Shown here in pieces: positions 1 to 8,237 of a stretch of DNA of 10,465 nt. The notes beneath the pieces were generated by a model. It had not been told where the DNA came from. It did no database searches and saw only the letters and a program-made list of their open reading frames with translations. Every line of letters begins with the position of its first letter. The stretch's first letter is position 1. The translations under genes were made by a program, and so were the position numbers. The DNA is from Gracilaria caudata (Eukaryota; Rhodophyta; Florideophyceae; Gracilariales; Gracilariaceae), in assembly GCA_030374735.1 (NCBI GenBank), contig JASCIV010000905.1:1-10465 (forward strand), given 5' to 3'.

Positions 1-56
1 CACCCGCGCCGCTTCTTGCCCGCCGTTTGTTTCTTCCCCCCCCTTTTTTTTGTCGA

Positions 57-229
57 GTACGTCTTGCCTGAGCTTCTTCTCTTGTCGCTTTTTTGTGTGA
101 TGACTGCTCTCTGCTTTTTTGTGCTTTTTTGTTTATGCAAACGTCGTGTTGTTTTGAGTGCTTTTTTTTTGCTTCTTTGCGTGGCTGTCTACTAACCTTT
201 TGTGTCGTTTCTGACTCTCGTTTCTTCAG
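57..229 (+). other. Predicted intron in the 5' leader
   Basis: The signals match those of the well-supported introns of the zinc-finger gene at 8238-9451. The donor GTACGT is at 57-62, the branch site TACTAAC is at 190-196, a T/C-rich tract follows, and the acceptor TTCTTCAG ends at 229. The distance from branch A (195) to the acceptor is 34 nt, against 26-51 nt in the zinc-finger gene. The intron would be 173 nt. It is most likely a 5'-UTR intron of the gene starting at 715. It could instead belong to coding exons starting before the window, because exon 1 would extend left of position 57. Confidence 0.55.
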
Positions 230-420
230 CTCTCTTCCGTTTTGAGCTTGTTGTTGAGCTGCCTGCCGTTTGTCCACTTGCACTTTCTTCGTTTTGGAGC
301 TTGAAACTCCACACAACGTCCTTCTTCCAAAACGCTTCTTGTGAGCACCAACTCCACCTTTCCGTGTGTTTCTTTGCCACAAGCTACACAAGCCCACCCC
401 TCTGTTCTCTTTCAAACATT

Positions 421-442
421 TGTTGTTGTTGTTGTTGTTGTT
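421..442. repeat. (TGT)n microsatellite
   Basis: An uninterrupted run of the TGT/GTT trinucleotide, about seven units, lies in the leader of the PHD-finger gene. It is a simple repeat and is not thought to be translated. Confidence 0.9.
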
Positions 443-519
443 CTTTCCTTGCCCTCCCCCCAACTTCTGTTTCTATCCTCTTGTTTTCGTTCTTCTCCTT
501 CTTCTTCACAACTCAGAAC

Positions 520-537
520 ATGTGTCCTGTTCTCTGA
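520..537 (+). other. Possible five-codon upstream ORF (MCPVL)
   Basis: An ATG at 520 opens a five-codon frame closed by TGA at 535-537, in the same frame as the main gene and 177 nt before its ATG. It is the last ATG in any + frame before 715. If transcription starts upstream of 520, ribosomes would meet it first and it could lower translation of the main gene. Its use depends on the unknown transcription start. Confidence 0.2.
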
Positions 538-633
538 CTTCATTGTTTGTTTTCTATCTTTCTCAATTCTCACCACAATCGTCACTTCCACTCCATCTTC
601 CCGTGCTCTACAAACCAAAAAGAAAAAAAAAAT

Positions 634-652
634 AGAGAGAGAGAGAGAGAGA
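634..652. repeat. (AG)n microsatellite
   Basis: About nine AG units directly follow an A-rich run (621-632). Together they form a short purine-rich block in an otherwise pyrimidine-rich leader, about 60 nt before the start codon at 715. Confidence 0.9.
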
Positions 653-714
653 AAGTCTCACAGAAAGATCGTCCCCCCCACCCCCATTTCGGTCCCAACT
701 CCGCCGTCCCGGAA

Positions 715-3606
715 ATGCCCACCGTCAAATTCGTCGCTGCGCAACCCTCAAAATTAGAAGAACATCAGTCATCCACAAATCCGCAACAACTAACCCAGTC
801 CTCATCCGCCTCGCCGCCGATTCACGATCTTGCACCAAAGTCCTCGTCGCACGCCATGCCCACCGGCCCCGTTCAGCTTGTCACCAACGCCAAGATCGTG
901 TCCAAGAGCGCACCGCCGCGCTCGGACGTGCACACCTCGGACGGTCGTGTGTCGCTCAATCTGCGCATTCGGGAACAGTATCCTGCCAGTACGCAGCCGT
1001 TGAAAATCACCATTATCACCAATGGTGCTAGGCTGACGAGTCATGTGCCGCATGCGGAGCCGTCTCAGCTGCAACGACGCGGCGATGAACAACGCAAGAT
1101 GGAGCCCAATGGGGAGGCTGTTTTGAATCAGAACGCCGAACAACAACCGCTGTTGGATTGTAAACAGGAAGACGCCACCCAAAAGGATCAGAATGGTCAT
1201 TCATCTAATTTGCCTCCAAAAGTGGCGGGCAATAACCCTCAGTCCGCGAAGGACCCGAAGGCTGTGGGGAAGAAAGAAGTATCTCCAGTTACTGTAACTC
1301 AACAAAGGGATGGTCTTGAGGGTTCCGAGAACGAACAGCAGCCTCCTTCTGTTCCTCACGACAAGCTCCGTCTCCTCCCCATCCTTCCCGTTCCCAATGG
1401 TTCATCCACTTCTGACAAGAACAATCTGGAATCTAGGATAAATTCGTCGCAGTTAGAGAATCGAATATGTTTTTCTTGCTCCCGTGGTCCGCCGTTGAGA
1501 GGTCTTGTTCCCTGCGTGGATTGTGATCATGCGCTACATATTCATTGTTCCATTCCACCCATGGAACGTGTGCCGTCTTACCCGTGGAGATGTCCGTCTT
1601 GCCTTGCGAAAAAGAAATCTTCCGTTGCAACCAAGTCAGTTGCAATGCAGACGGATGACCGTATATCCAACTATTTGAAAGATGACACGAGAACTTGGTT
1701 GCCGGCAAAGCTCCGGAACAAGCCCAAGATGGCTGACTTGCTTCCGCCAGAGCCCAGACGAAGAACTCTACCAGATCCGGCCATTTCGGTTCCATTCAAA
1801 TACTCTCGGCCTATTCGCCTGGAGAACGGTGCTGTTGTTCCCATTCGTTATGTCGTCGATGGCAGCCGTGTGTGGTACAGTGATGACGACGTACCGGAAG
1901 AGGATTACGGTGCTGCCTACGCAGATGTTGATGCATACGAACTACCGGCTAATATCAAGAGCTGTGAATACTGTGCTGTACGTCATTCGGGCACGTTTGG
2001 CTCTGGTCGATTTTGCTCGACAAAATGCGCAAGGACTGTGGGAGGCTTATCAAGAAGAAAGTATCCAGAGTATGAAGGCGCAGACGGAGTAGAACGACCC
2101 CGTGGTAGAGGACGCGGAAGAGGCAGGGGAAGGGGTAGAGGACGTGGTCGTGGGCGTAGGGGGCGAGGCCGGGCACGTATACTAACTGGGGTTTCCCATG
2201 ACGATGTTGCACAGATGGCACCGGATTTCTTACCCGAATTGGGGGATGATTCTGATCTTGATGGCACCGGGCTCAGGTCCGTAGCAGCCGCAGCATTTCA
2301 GAAAAGCAGATACGGTCGTACTGTACGGAACAGAGCTGGTAATCGACTCGACTTTGACGTGCCATCTAACGAAGAGTCTCCGCAAGAACAGCCTGTGGAA
2401 CGCCCAACGATGCAAGGATCATCTCATGGTGGAAATAATGCAATGAAGAGAGGAATGTGGTTTTACACTTCAGAAAAACTGATGGATGGGCCCATGGGCG
2501 CTAGTCAAGACTCAGATCAGCCGATCGATCAAGATGAACGGAATAGGTTACGGCGTTCAAAATCCGATCATGGAGTCGGCTTTGCAAGAGATGGATATGA
2601 ATGCAACGATGCAGACATGTTTGCCCTCAAGCATGGAAAACACAGGAAGAGGAACGCTGTTCATGCTTTTGAGATGGGCGAAGCTCGAGGATTCTCCCAG
2701 ATGCCTGGTGGTCCGATGCAGAATATGGACGCTGATGTCAATAATCCGTCTATGGCCATAAAGAGAATGAAGACGGAAGTGGATGGGCTCTGGGACTCCT
2801 CGCGTTATGCTCGACGAAGGACGAAACGACCAGCCTTTTACGGGTCTGAATACGACGGCCACGGGTCTCGTGAAGACCCCAATTTCGAAGCAAGAAAGCG
2901 TCCCCCGTTGTCCAAACCCGGTAAGGGGTACAAGTTCTGCCACAAGTGCGGAGCGCAAATAGCAAACCGGCGCTTCTTCTGTACTCACTGCGGCGCTGAG
3001 AACCCGTCTGCAAGAAGGAAAGCGATCAAAATACTTCCAGAAGTGAAGGAGCCCAAACCGAGGGGAAGACCACCGAAATCCGCACGGCAGATCAACTCTC
3101 CATCCATAGTTCTAATTGGGCCTAACGAAGCTCAACGACCTAAGGAAGTTCCTCGACCCAGTGATGCACCTCAACTTGCAGAGGTACCTCGATCAGCGGG
3201 GGCACCACCGTCCGAGGGCGAACCACGGCCTGAGGAAGAAAGACAGCAAGGTCTAGTGGAACCGTACACGCTTCAGATAGAGGACCTGCGTGTATTAAGG
3301 GAAAACGGGTATCGAAGCATTGAGGATATGATCGCAAACCCTCCAATGGAAGTGGATGACCTTTTCGACAAGTACTGGCCAACACGTTGCTACAAATTGT
3401 ATTTGCGAATTATGAAGCGACGGAAAGCTTTGTCAAGGGGCCCAGAAGTTCAAGGAAGCTCCAGCGATATTGTTGATGTGGAGGTTGACCACTCACCCGA
3501 ATCCGTAAGTTTGTCGGAGGAAGACAAACAAAGCCCTTTTGACTCGGACGAGACTCATCGGGCAGATGATGATGCGGACGACGATCTTGTAGATTGTTTG
3601 ATATAG
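715..3606 (+). CDS. PHD-finger / FCS-like zinc-finger / AT-hook chromatin-associated protein
   Basis: An intronless gene of 963 residues. The start is the first in-frame ATG (GAAATGC); the frame is open upstream but lacks an ATG. Visible parts: a low-complexity Ser/Pro/Gln-rich N-terminus; a PHD finger of Cys4-His-Cys3 type (C252, C255, C267, C270, H275, C278, C293, C296); an FCS-like finger (C417, C420, C434, C438) containing GTFGSGRFCS; an uninterrupted Arg-Gly tract (463-487); a zinc ribbon (C742, C745, C756, C759); an AT-hook PRGRPPK (782-788) for minor-groove binding; a Pro/Glu-rich repetitive stretch (805-843); a helical, possibly SAM-like segment (850-905); and an acidic tail. PHD fingers usually read histone H3 tails, and FCS fingers with SAM domains occur in Polycomb-group proteins. 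A nuclear chromatin adaptor is therefore inferred. No enzymatic domain is seen. Long stretches look disordered. The exact histone mark or partner cannot be read from the sequence, and the SAM-like call is weak. Confidence 0.93.
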   Translation: MPTVKFVAAQPSKLEEHQSSTNPQQLTQSSSASPPIHDLAPKSSSHAMPTGPVQLVTNAKIVSKSAPPRSDVHTSDGRVSLNLRIREQYPASTQPLKITIITNGARLTSHVPHAEPSQLQRRGDEQRKMEPNGEAVLNQNAEQQPLLDCKQEDATQKDQNGHSSNLPPKVAGNNPQSAKDPKAVGKKEVSPVTVTQQRDGLEGSENEQQPPSVPHDKLRLLPILPVPNGSSTSDKNNLESRINSSQLENRICFSCSRGPPLRGLVPCVDCDHALHIHCSIPPMERVPSYPWRCPSCLAKKKSSVATKSVAMQTDDRISNYLKDDTRTWLPAKLRNKPKMADLLPPEPRRRTLPDPAISVPFKYSRPIRLENGAVVPIRYVVDGSRVWYSDDDVPEEDYGAAYADVDAYELPANIKSCEYCAVRHSGTFGSGRFCSTKCARTVGGLSRRKYPEYEGADGVERPRGRGRGRGRGRGRGRGRGRRGRGRARILTGVSHDDVAQMAPDFLPELGDDSDLDGTGLRSVAAAAFQKSRYGRTVRNRAGNRLDFDVPSNEESPQEQPVERPTMQGSSHGGNNAMKRGMWFYTSEKLMDGPMGASQDSDQPIDQDERNRLRRSKSDHGVGFARDGYECNDADMFALKHGKHRKRNAVHAFEMGEARGFSQMPGGPMQNMDADVNNPSMAIKRMKTEVDGLWDSSRYARRRTKRPAFYGSEYDGHGSREDPNFEARKRPPLSKPGKGYKFCHKCGAQIANRRFFCTHCGAENPSARRKAIKILPEVKEPKPRGRPPKSARQINSPSIVLIGPNEAQRPKEVPRPSDAPQLAEVPRSAGAPPSEGEPRPEEERQQGLVEPYTLQIEDLRVLRENGYRSIEDMIANPPMEVDDLFDKYWPTRCYKLYLRIMKRRKALSRGPEVQGSSSDIVDVEVDHSPESVSLSEEDKQSPFDSDETHRADDDADDDLVDCLI

Positions 3607-3642
3607 AGGCCAACTAAGCATGGTATTCGAGGCGGTTTATAA

Positions 3643-3662
3643 ATATATATATATATATATAT
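3643..3662. repeat. (AT)n microsatellite
   Basis: Ten AT units start about 36 nt after the stop codon of the PHD-finger gene, in its likely 3' UTR. Such AT-rich stretches can take part in 3'-end formation, but nothing here proves that role. Confidence 0.9.
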
Positions 3663-3899
3663 CAGTTATATATTACAATCACAGTCGCAATCGAACATGA
3701 TCACGCATGGCAGTAAATATGGGTGTTCTTTATTCGTGCTTCACAATGAGGTGAAGAACGCCAGGAAGCATGAAACGCGGAACAAACCATAGGAAACACT
3801 AAGACTAAGGTCGGATGCGTAGATTTGTCTACAACCAAAGCTTGGCTAAGGTTTGACTTGTCATTGAAACAGGAAACATAGGCCTATTGAAAGAATGAA

Positions 3900-3915
3900 C
3901 CCCCCCCCCCCCCCC
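3900..3915. repeat. Poly-C homopolymer (16 nt)
   Basis: An uninterrupted run of sixteen C residues in the convergent spacer. Long homopolymers are length-variable and error-prone in sequencing, so the exact length should be treated with care. Confidence 0.9.
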
Positions 3916-4112
3916 TCTTGAACATAACCTCCCACAATTGTACCGCACATTTGGTCCCCAAGAAGTTAAAGAGTTAATAACAAAGAGAGCTACTGCGTGA
4001 AAAAAAAATCCCACGATGCTGTTGTAGAGAAAACCAAACAGGTACTGAGAAACGCGGAAGGACATAAAGCAGCTACGGATGGTAACGATTCGGAATTCGT
4101 TGCCGGTGGTGA

Positions 4113-4556
4113 CTACTTGCCAAACAAGCCTATCATCTGCCTCTTCGCTTTCGCAGCTCTCGAATCACGAGCCATGGCTCTGCTGTCACGAGCCGTGGCC
4201 CTGCTTTCACGAGCCCTGGCTTTCGTTTCCCTGGGGCCAGCACGTGGCGAGTCAACTTCGTCCAAGTCCGGTTGCGGCAAAACAACGCGGACATTGTTCA
4301 ACGAGGTATCGTCAATGCCAATTGTCGGATGACGGTTTGAGTGTTTCCATTCGCCATCGACGATGTACTTAAATTCATGAGGGCCCGGTGGAACTGGAGT
4401 TACAACAGACCACATGCCTCCCCCTTCATGGAACATCTGTATAGCTTTCCAATCATTCCAGTCTCCAGAAAGCTGCACATCATCCTTCGCACCATCAGCG
4501 TAAACAAATTCAGTCTTAACTGGCTCCACTCGAACTCTTCTCGCGCCTCCGAACAT
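4113..4556 (-). CDS. Small CBM48 (AMPK-beta-type glycogen-binding) domain protein
   Basis: A 147-residue protein whose first two thirds (about residues 13-93) form a CBM48 / AMPK1-CBM domain. This family binds glycogen or starch-like glucans. Family hallmarks are seen: GDWNDW (31-36), FKYIVDGEW (62-70) and SLNNV (85-89). By position, W36, K63, W70 and N87/N88 correspond to the glucan-contacting Trp, Lys, Trp and Asn of AMPK beta, so binding may be kept. The tail (about 108-138) is Arg/Ala/Ser-rich with three heptapeptide repeats and is probably disordered. The C-terminal ASC domain of true AMPK beta subunits is absent. The protein is therefore a free-standing module and not a full beta subunit, and no catalytic domain is attached. 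The ATG at 4556 is preferred: the frame upstream across the possible leader intron meets a stop with no earlier ATG. Pathway is inferred as carbohydrate storage or energy sensing. Confidence 0.85.
   Translation of the reverse strand: MFGGARRVRVEPVKTEFVYADGAKDDVQLSGDWNDWKAIQMFHEGGGMWSVVTPVPPGPHEFKYIVDGEWKHSNRHPTIGIDDTSLNNVRVVLPQPDLDEVDSPRAGPRETKARARESRATARDSRAMARDSRAAKAKRQMIGLFGK
4152..4222 (-). repeat. 21-bp tandem repeat coding for an A-R-D/E-S-R-A-x heptapeptide
   Basis: Three in-frame 21-bp units in the 3' part of the CBM48 gene encode ARESRAT, ARDSRAM and ARDSRAA (residues 115-135). On the + strand the motif TCACGAGCC recurs every 21 bases at 4165, 4186 and 4207. The pattern suggests expansion by slippage. 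The tail carries alternating basic and acidic residues and repeated SR dipeptides. Confidence 0.85.
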
Positions 4557-4560
4557 ATTG

Positions 4561-4817
4561 CTGTGAGAACAAAAGATAACAACGAGTCGGATGAGCTAGT
4601 TGTGTAGGGGAGGGTTCTCAAGTGGTGTGTAACGAAAGAGCTGTCAAGTCCGCTTAGACGCTTGGTTGCCTTCGACACGGAACAGAGTTTGACCAAGTTG
4701 CCCAGAATGGAAACAAGCGCTGACAGAAGGTTCATAATTTGATATGAATTGTCGAGGGTAGCCGTGTTGTTTCCCCATGCAAGCGCCGTGAAGACCACCC
4801 CATCTCAAACACATTAC
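4561..4817 (-). other. Possible 5'-UTR intron of the CBM48 gene
   Basis: Read on the minus strand, a donor CAG/GTAATG at 4817 and an acceptor after a T-rich tract ending TTCTCACAG (4561) lie just four bases before the CBM48 start codon. This would be a 257-nt intron in the 5' UTR. Joining the exons gives a short upstream frame without ATG and then a stop, so no protein sequence is added. There is no CTAAC branch site like those in the zinc-finger gene, which weakens the call. Confidence 0.3.
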
Positions 4818-5067
4818 CTGTACGCGCTCCGCACGATCAAGGCGAGACCGCGTTTTCCAAGTTACGCCGCGACCCGCTTCTACATGACGAAGCGTAATGC
4901 ACGGAAACCGCCTCCCAGAAATCTTGTCCTGGTGGGCAATCCGGCCGGATCAAATTCGTGCGTGCATGCCACATCATCTCATTAGCTGCAGGGAATGCAC
5001 ACGCGGTGAGCGGCATTGTCAAGCCGCGTGGAGACGGCCACTTGACACCTTTCAATTCATGACGATG
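4818..5067. other. Non-coding stretch upstream of the CBM48 gene
   Basis: About 250 nt without a supported gene, between the possible first exon of the CBM48 gene and the end of the tentative minus-strand gene to its right. It probably holds the CBM48 promoter. Short open frames here show no recognisable protein features. Confidence 0.4.
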
Positions 5068-8000
5068 CTATAGCCGAGCTCTCAACGTATTCCGCACAGC
5101 GGTGTTTTGCGCGTGGACAGATGGTTGGCAACGTAGAAACAGACGCAGCTTTGCTGAAGACCGCATGTGTAGCGCAAGCATTACGCTACATCTCGTTGAG
5201 CCAGCTGTGATGAGAAGCTTTTGGCATGGTGCACACCGGACAGGAACCGAGTTTGGAGTCCAACGCGGAGCAATTCCGCTCCTGTAGCCGTTCCAGCGTT
5301 GACTCCTTTCCATGAATAGCATAGGAAGATGCTTCGAGCACTTCTCATTTTGCATGCTTCGAGAGCAGTCTCCGCTCCAGCTTTTGCGCCAATGCCCCAA
5401 AATGCCTCTTTATCCAGCTTACATGGACACGTGTCCAAAATGCATTTCACGCCTCCTTCTCTATGTAGTAACGGAGAATTGTTGTCCCTATGGTCCCTTT
5501 CAGTGTAAGGCTAACACACCATCGTGCGCGTTTCGATCCGTTTAATCATACAGTAAGCCATGATTTACACTGCGCGGAATCGAGCTGAGCTCAAACCTCT
5601 ATCAAAACCAACCAATTTCAGTCTTCCCACACTTGACCAATTCCAGGGCTCGTATTTCTCATCCACCTGCCTGTTGCTTGTCCCTGCCGCTAATGTTAGA
5701 TACCTTGCCTCTACGTGCCCGGTCAGTGTGCTGAGCCCTCTCGAAAGTCCACCGCTGAATACTCCTACATGACGAGAGAGTTCGCCAAACTCCAGGTTTC
5801 TAACCGACTACATGATTACGAGTGATCTCTGGAAAAGCTGCGGACCACAGCTCCTCAAATGAGAACGTTCGACGTTCTGGACTCCATGTCATTTTTCTTC
5901 GCCATGTCGGGTAATGCTCCTGAACTCAATATTTCCTTTCTCAAGAATATTATTAATATCTGGCATTCCTTAACCCTAACGTGATCGGCGGTTGAGTAGT
6001 TCGGCCATTCACCAATTCGTTCTGACATGAATAAAACTGTCTACTGTCCTTCAAGCCCCTCTGTGCAGTGTCTCAGTGCAGTGTCTCAATCCAGATCGTG
6101 CCATCCAGGCGTATTGATACTTTCTCCTCGCCACGAACGCGCTGATTTATTTAAGAAGCTGACAGAAACTCTCACTCTGCCAAGTAAAAGACGAGCAACA
6201 TGGTAAAAGAAGCTTTCTCCACAAAATGAGATGAATCCGGAATAAACATCTCTTCCCCCCCTCTTCCATATTGGACGCATGGACGTTCCATCTCAACATC
6301 GACACAATCTCTCTTCAAGTAGGATAGTGGCTTCTCTAGAGACTGTCGGACGAATTTGGAAGCTGTCTTCCTCATATGCGAAGTCACAAGAAACACCATG
6401 TTCGAGTGAATCAATGGGACTGTGCTACATTGGAATTCGCTCGAAATACTCCTTTACTCACGTATTTCGTGTTGACTGCGCATCATGTTACACAGAGAAC
6501 AAATATGTCATTGACGAATGTCAACCAATATCGTAGCTGGATACATAGGTTCTGGTCGGGGGCCTAATGGAGGAGTTTGACGACAAATTACAATCACGGG
6601 ATGGTTCACAATCTTTTCATTAAAAACCTTCAGCACATTTACAACACAGCACGGAGTAATCTTCTGAAATGCACTATGTTCTCTCAGCATGACTCGACGA
6701 ACAACACGTCTTGAAATATATGACTCGTCTAGGACAATCCTGCCCGGAAGACGTTCCTGAATTTACGTAGCTCGGTTGCAAAGAATGCGAAGCCTTCCAC
6801 GTACAAAGGAGAATGAACAACGAACTACAATACGGAAAACGTAACTTCCTGAATACAGTGAGGAGAGTAGTGTGTTTCTTTCTCTGCACTTCTACTGATA
6901 GGTGAATATGGATTTGATTTGCGAGAGGTATGTTAAGCCAGAAATGCTAGCTTCGTTTTTAGGAGCTGCCTCTAAACTGTCATTCACCTTCCTTTTCAGT
7001 GTACCCACCATACCTTATACACATGTACTTGATACGCTCCGGATTATAAGAACTGTCGTTGCCATGCGGTTCAGGCTTCTGATATGTGAGAGGCGTCGAC
7101 GCTTATCAAGTGCTTCCAGGGTATCATTCGCCGTCATTCACAGGTTGAAAACATATCGATTTCCAACAGTATCTTTGGAGCGGTAGAAGAGCTCATCACG
7201 GTTGGAGGAAGTGGCTAACAACAGAGATTGATTGGATAGAGTGTATAGGCCAGAAACATAACGTCCTTGTCAACAAACAGTTCCCAATAATTTGTGGAAC
7301 GAAGCCAATCCTTTCTGATATGCTCTCATAAACATTTCGTTGACAGGAATGACTCTCACCTAGTTATCCCTTCAGAACACATGGGAACAGTAGACGCCAT
7401 TGAGTACAGCTTATGATGTAATGCGAGTTTTGACTACTAGAACGAGGTACAGGGGTACCCAACTTAGTGCTCGCCGGAGGATCTGGAGCACAAAAATTCG
7501 AGGTGTAGGCCTCTTATTTACAGTCCTTCCCACGCGATGTTGCTAATATCCTGATCAATTAAAGGGAACTCAAGTATTCTCTGGAAGACTTTCTCCCGTG
7601 GATTGCGATGTATGACAAACTCCATTTGTTTCCAGCAAATCGGAACATGATGTGCGAACGACCGCTGATGCAATCTTCTACGTGCCAGGCGAAGCTGGAT
7701 GCATTAATGGTATCCAAACTTCCAAGGCATTTACATTTCTCCTACAGAACAATATCATCTCCTGTTCTGGTTTCGGGTTTCGGATTGTTGATCATCGTCT
7801 CTTTCTCATTCGTAAAGCGGCAACGATACTTTCGGATGCCTTGATATGTGCGTTGCTGTCCACGACCTTCTCTCAGAGGTCACCTCCAACAGATTTTATG
7901 CTCTTTGGTTTTCGTTGGAGAACTTACAGATGACTCGGCCTTACTGTGTGCGCCGCTCATAGATTGAGAGGGGTCTTTGCCAAAGTGAGATACTCACCAT

Positions 8001-8137
8001 TTAGATGCTGGAAGCGGCCTTTCATGAGAAATTCTCTTCTCCCCAGTCGCATTAGCTCCAAAGAAAACATTTCCTTTGAAATACGAAAGTGCTTACTGTG
8101 TCTCAGTTCCTCTCAGGATATCCTCTCGAGAAGCCAT
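5068..8137 (-). CDS. Tentative intron-rich or decayed minus-strand gene, function unknown
   Basis: No long ORF exists here, but the minus strand shows a chain of short protein-like blocks. Examples are an ATG exon at 8137-8097 (MASREDILRGTET) followed by GTAAGC, a block 8038-7998 followed by GTGAGT, 7871-7746, 7359-7279, 7214-7142, a 77-codon block 6756-6526 (with IVLDESYIS and PPLGPRPEPMYP), 6419-6305, 5919-5820, 5666-5569, and a last frame 5407-5068 ending in TAG with RCAPC. Many can be joined in phase by GT-AG introns of 43-64 nt. Strong donors (GTAAGT 7927, GTGAGT 7997, GTACGT 6804) fall on this strand far more than on the other. Against this, most of these introns lack the CTAAC branch site of the zinc-finger gene, and alternative joins also give protein-like text (for example, skipping 7943-7928, or a 118-nt intron ending at 6896 near TTAAC). 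The exon chain, the number of genes and even intactness are unresolved, and I recognise no family. Confidence 0.25.
6063..6088. repeat. Perfect 13-bp tandem duplication
   Basis: GTGCAGTGTCTCA occurs twice head to tail without a mismatch. It lies within a probable intron or spacer of the tentative minus-strand gene. It looks like a recent small duplication. Confidence 0.85.
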
Positions 8138-8237
8138 CAGGGCTGTGTTCTGTCTCTATAAGACCTCAGAATCATCCACGACCGCAAGCGAGAAAGATGA
8201 ACCGCCACCTGCACCGAACTACGACCACCTCATCAGT
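8138..8237. promoter_or_regulatory. Possible short divergent promoter region
   Basis: If the tentative minus-strand gene starts at 8137 and the zinc-finger gene at 8238, only 100 nt separate the two start codons and would have to hold both leaders and promoters. The frame of the zinc-finger gene is open through this interval (back to about 8076) but has no ATG. An unseen upstream exon is therefore also possible. No core promoter motif is recognised. Confidence 0.2.

Larger units (their letters stand above)
1..714 (+). promoter_or_regulatory. Pyrimidine-rich promoter/5' leader of the PHD-finger gene
   Basis: This stretch holds no supported protein gene. It is strongly T/C-rich on the + strand, with many T runs and CTTCTT stretches, which suits a transcribed 5' leader. 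The frame of the downstream gene is open from 547, but it contains no ATG before 715, so this part is probably untranslated. ATGs further upstream lie near 101, 135 and 520. No convincing TATA box is seen. A predicted leader intron and two microsatellites inside this stretch are listed separately. Confidence 0.5.
3607..4112. other. Intergenic spacer between two convergent genes
   Basis: About 500 nt between the stop codons of the PHD-finger gene (+) and the CBM48 gene (-). It should hold both 3' UTRs and their polyadenylation signals. No clear AATAAA is placed for either gene. It holds an AT microsatellite and a C homopolymer, listed separately, and no ORF I would call a gene. Confidence 0.7.

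Noticed and set aside
547..714. N-terminal extension of the PHD-finger protein from a TTG at 547
   Set aside because: The frame is open but lacks ATG and the extension is low-complexity, with Lys/Arg/Glu runs derived from the A-rich and AG repeats. The ATG at 715 is the first plausible start in a eukaryote.
7652..7933. + strand ORFs over 7608-7933 as a separate gene
   Set aside because: They are antisense to the more protein-like minus-strand block 7871-7746, are hydrophobic and Ser-rich, and have no supporting splice or start context.
7871..8137. SNARE-like coiled helix from joining 8137-8097, 8038-7998 and the frame starting at 7871
   Set aside because: The joined text has heptad spacing and a QRE-type stretch, but the central-layer glutamine does not fit and no membrane anchor follows. 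The competing frame at 7871-7746 is equally plausible.
5000..8137. Decayed transposable element
   Set aside because: No terminal repeats, target-site duplications, reverse transcriptase or transposase motifs could be seen. Only a 13-bp local duplication is present.
8076..8237. Start of the zinc-finger gene at a TTG at 8076
   Set aside because: Non-ATG initiation is not supported, and the first in-frame ATG is at 8238. An upstream coding exon cannot be excluded, but no clear splice signal was fixed.
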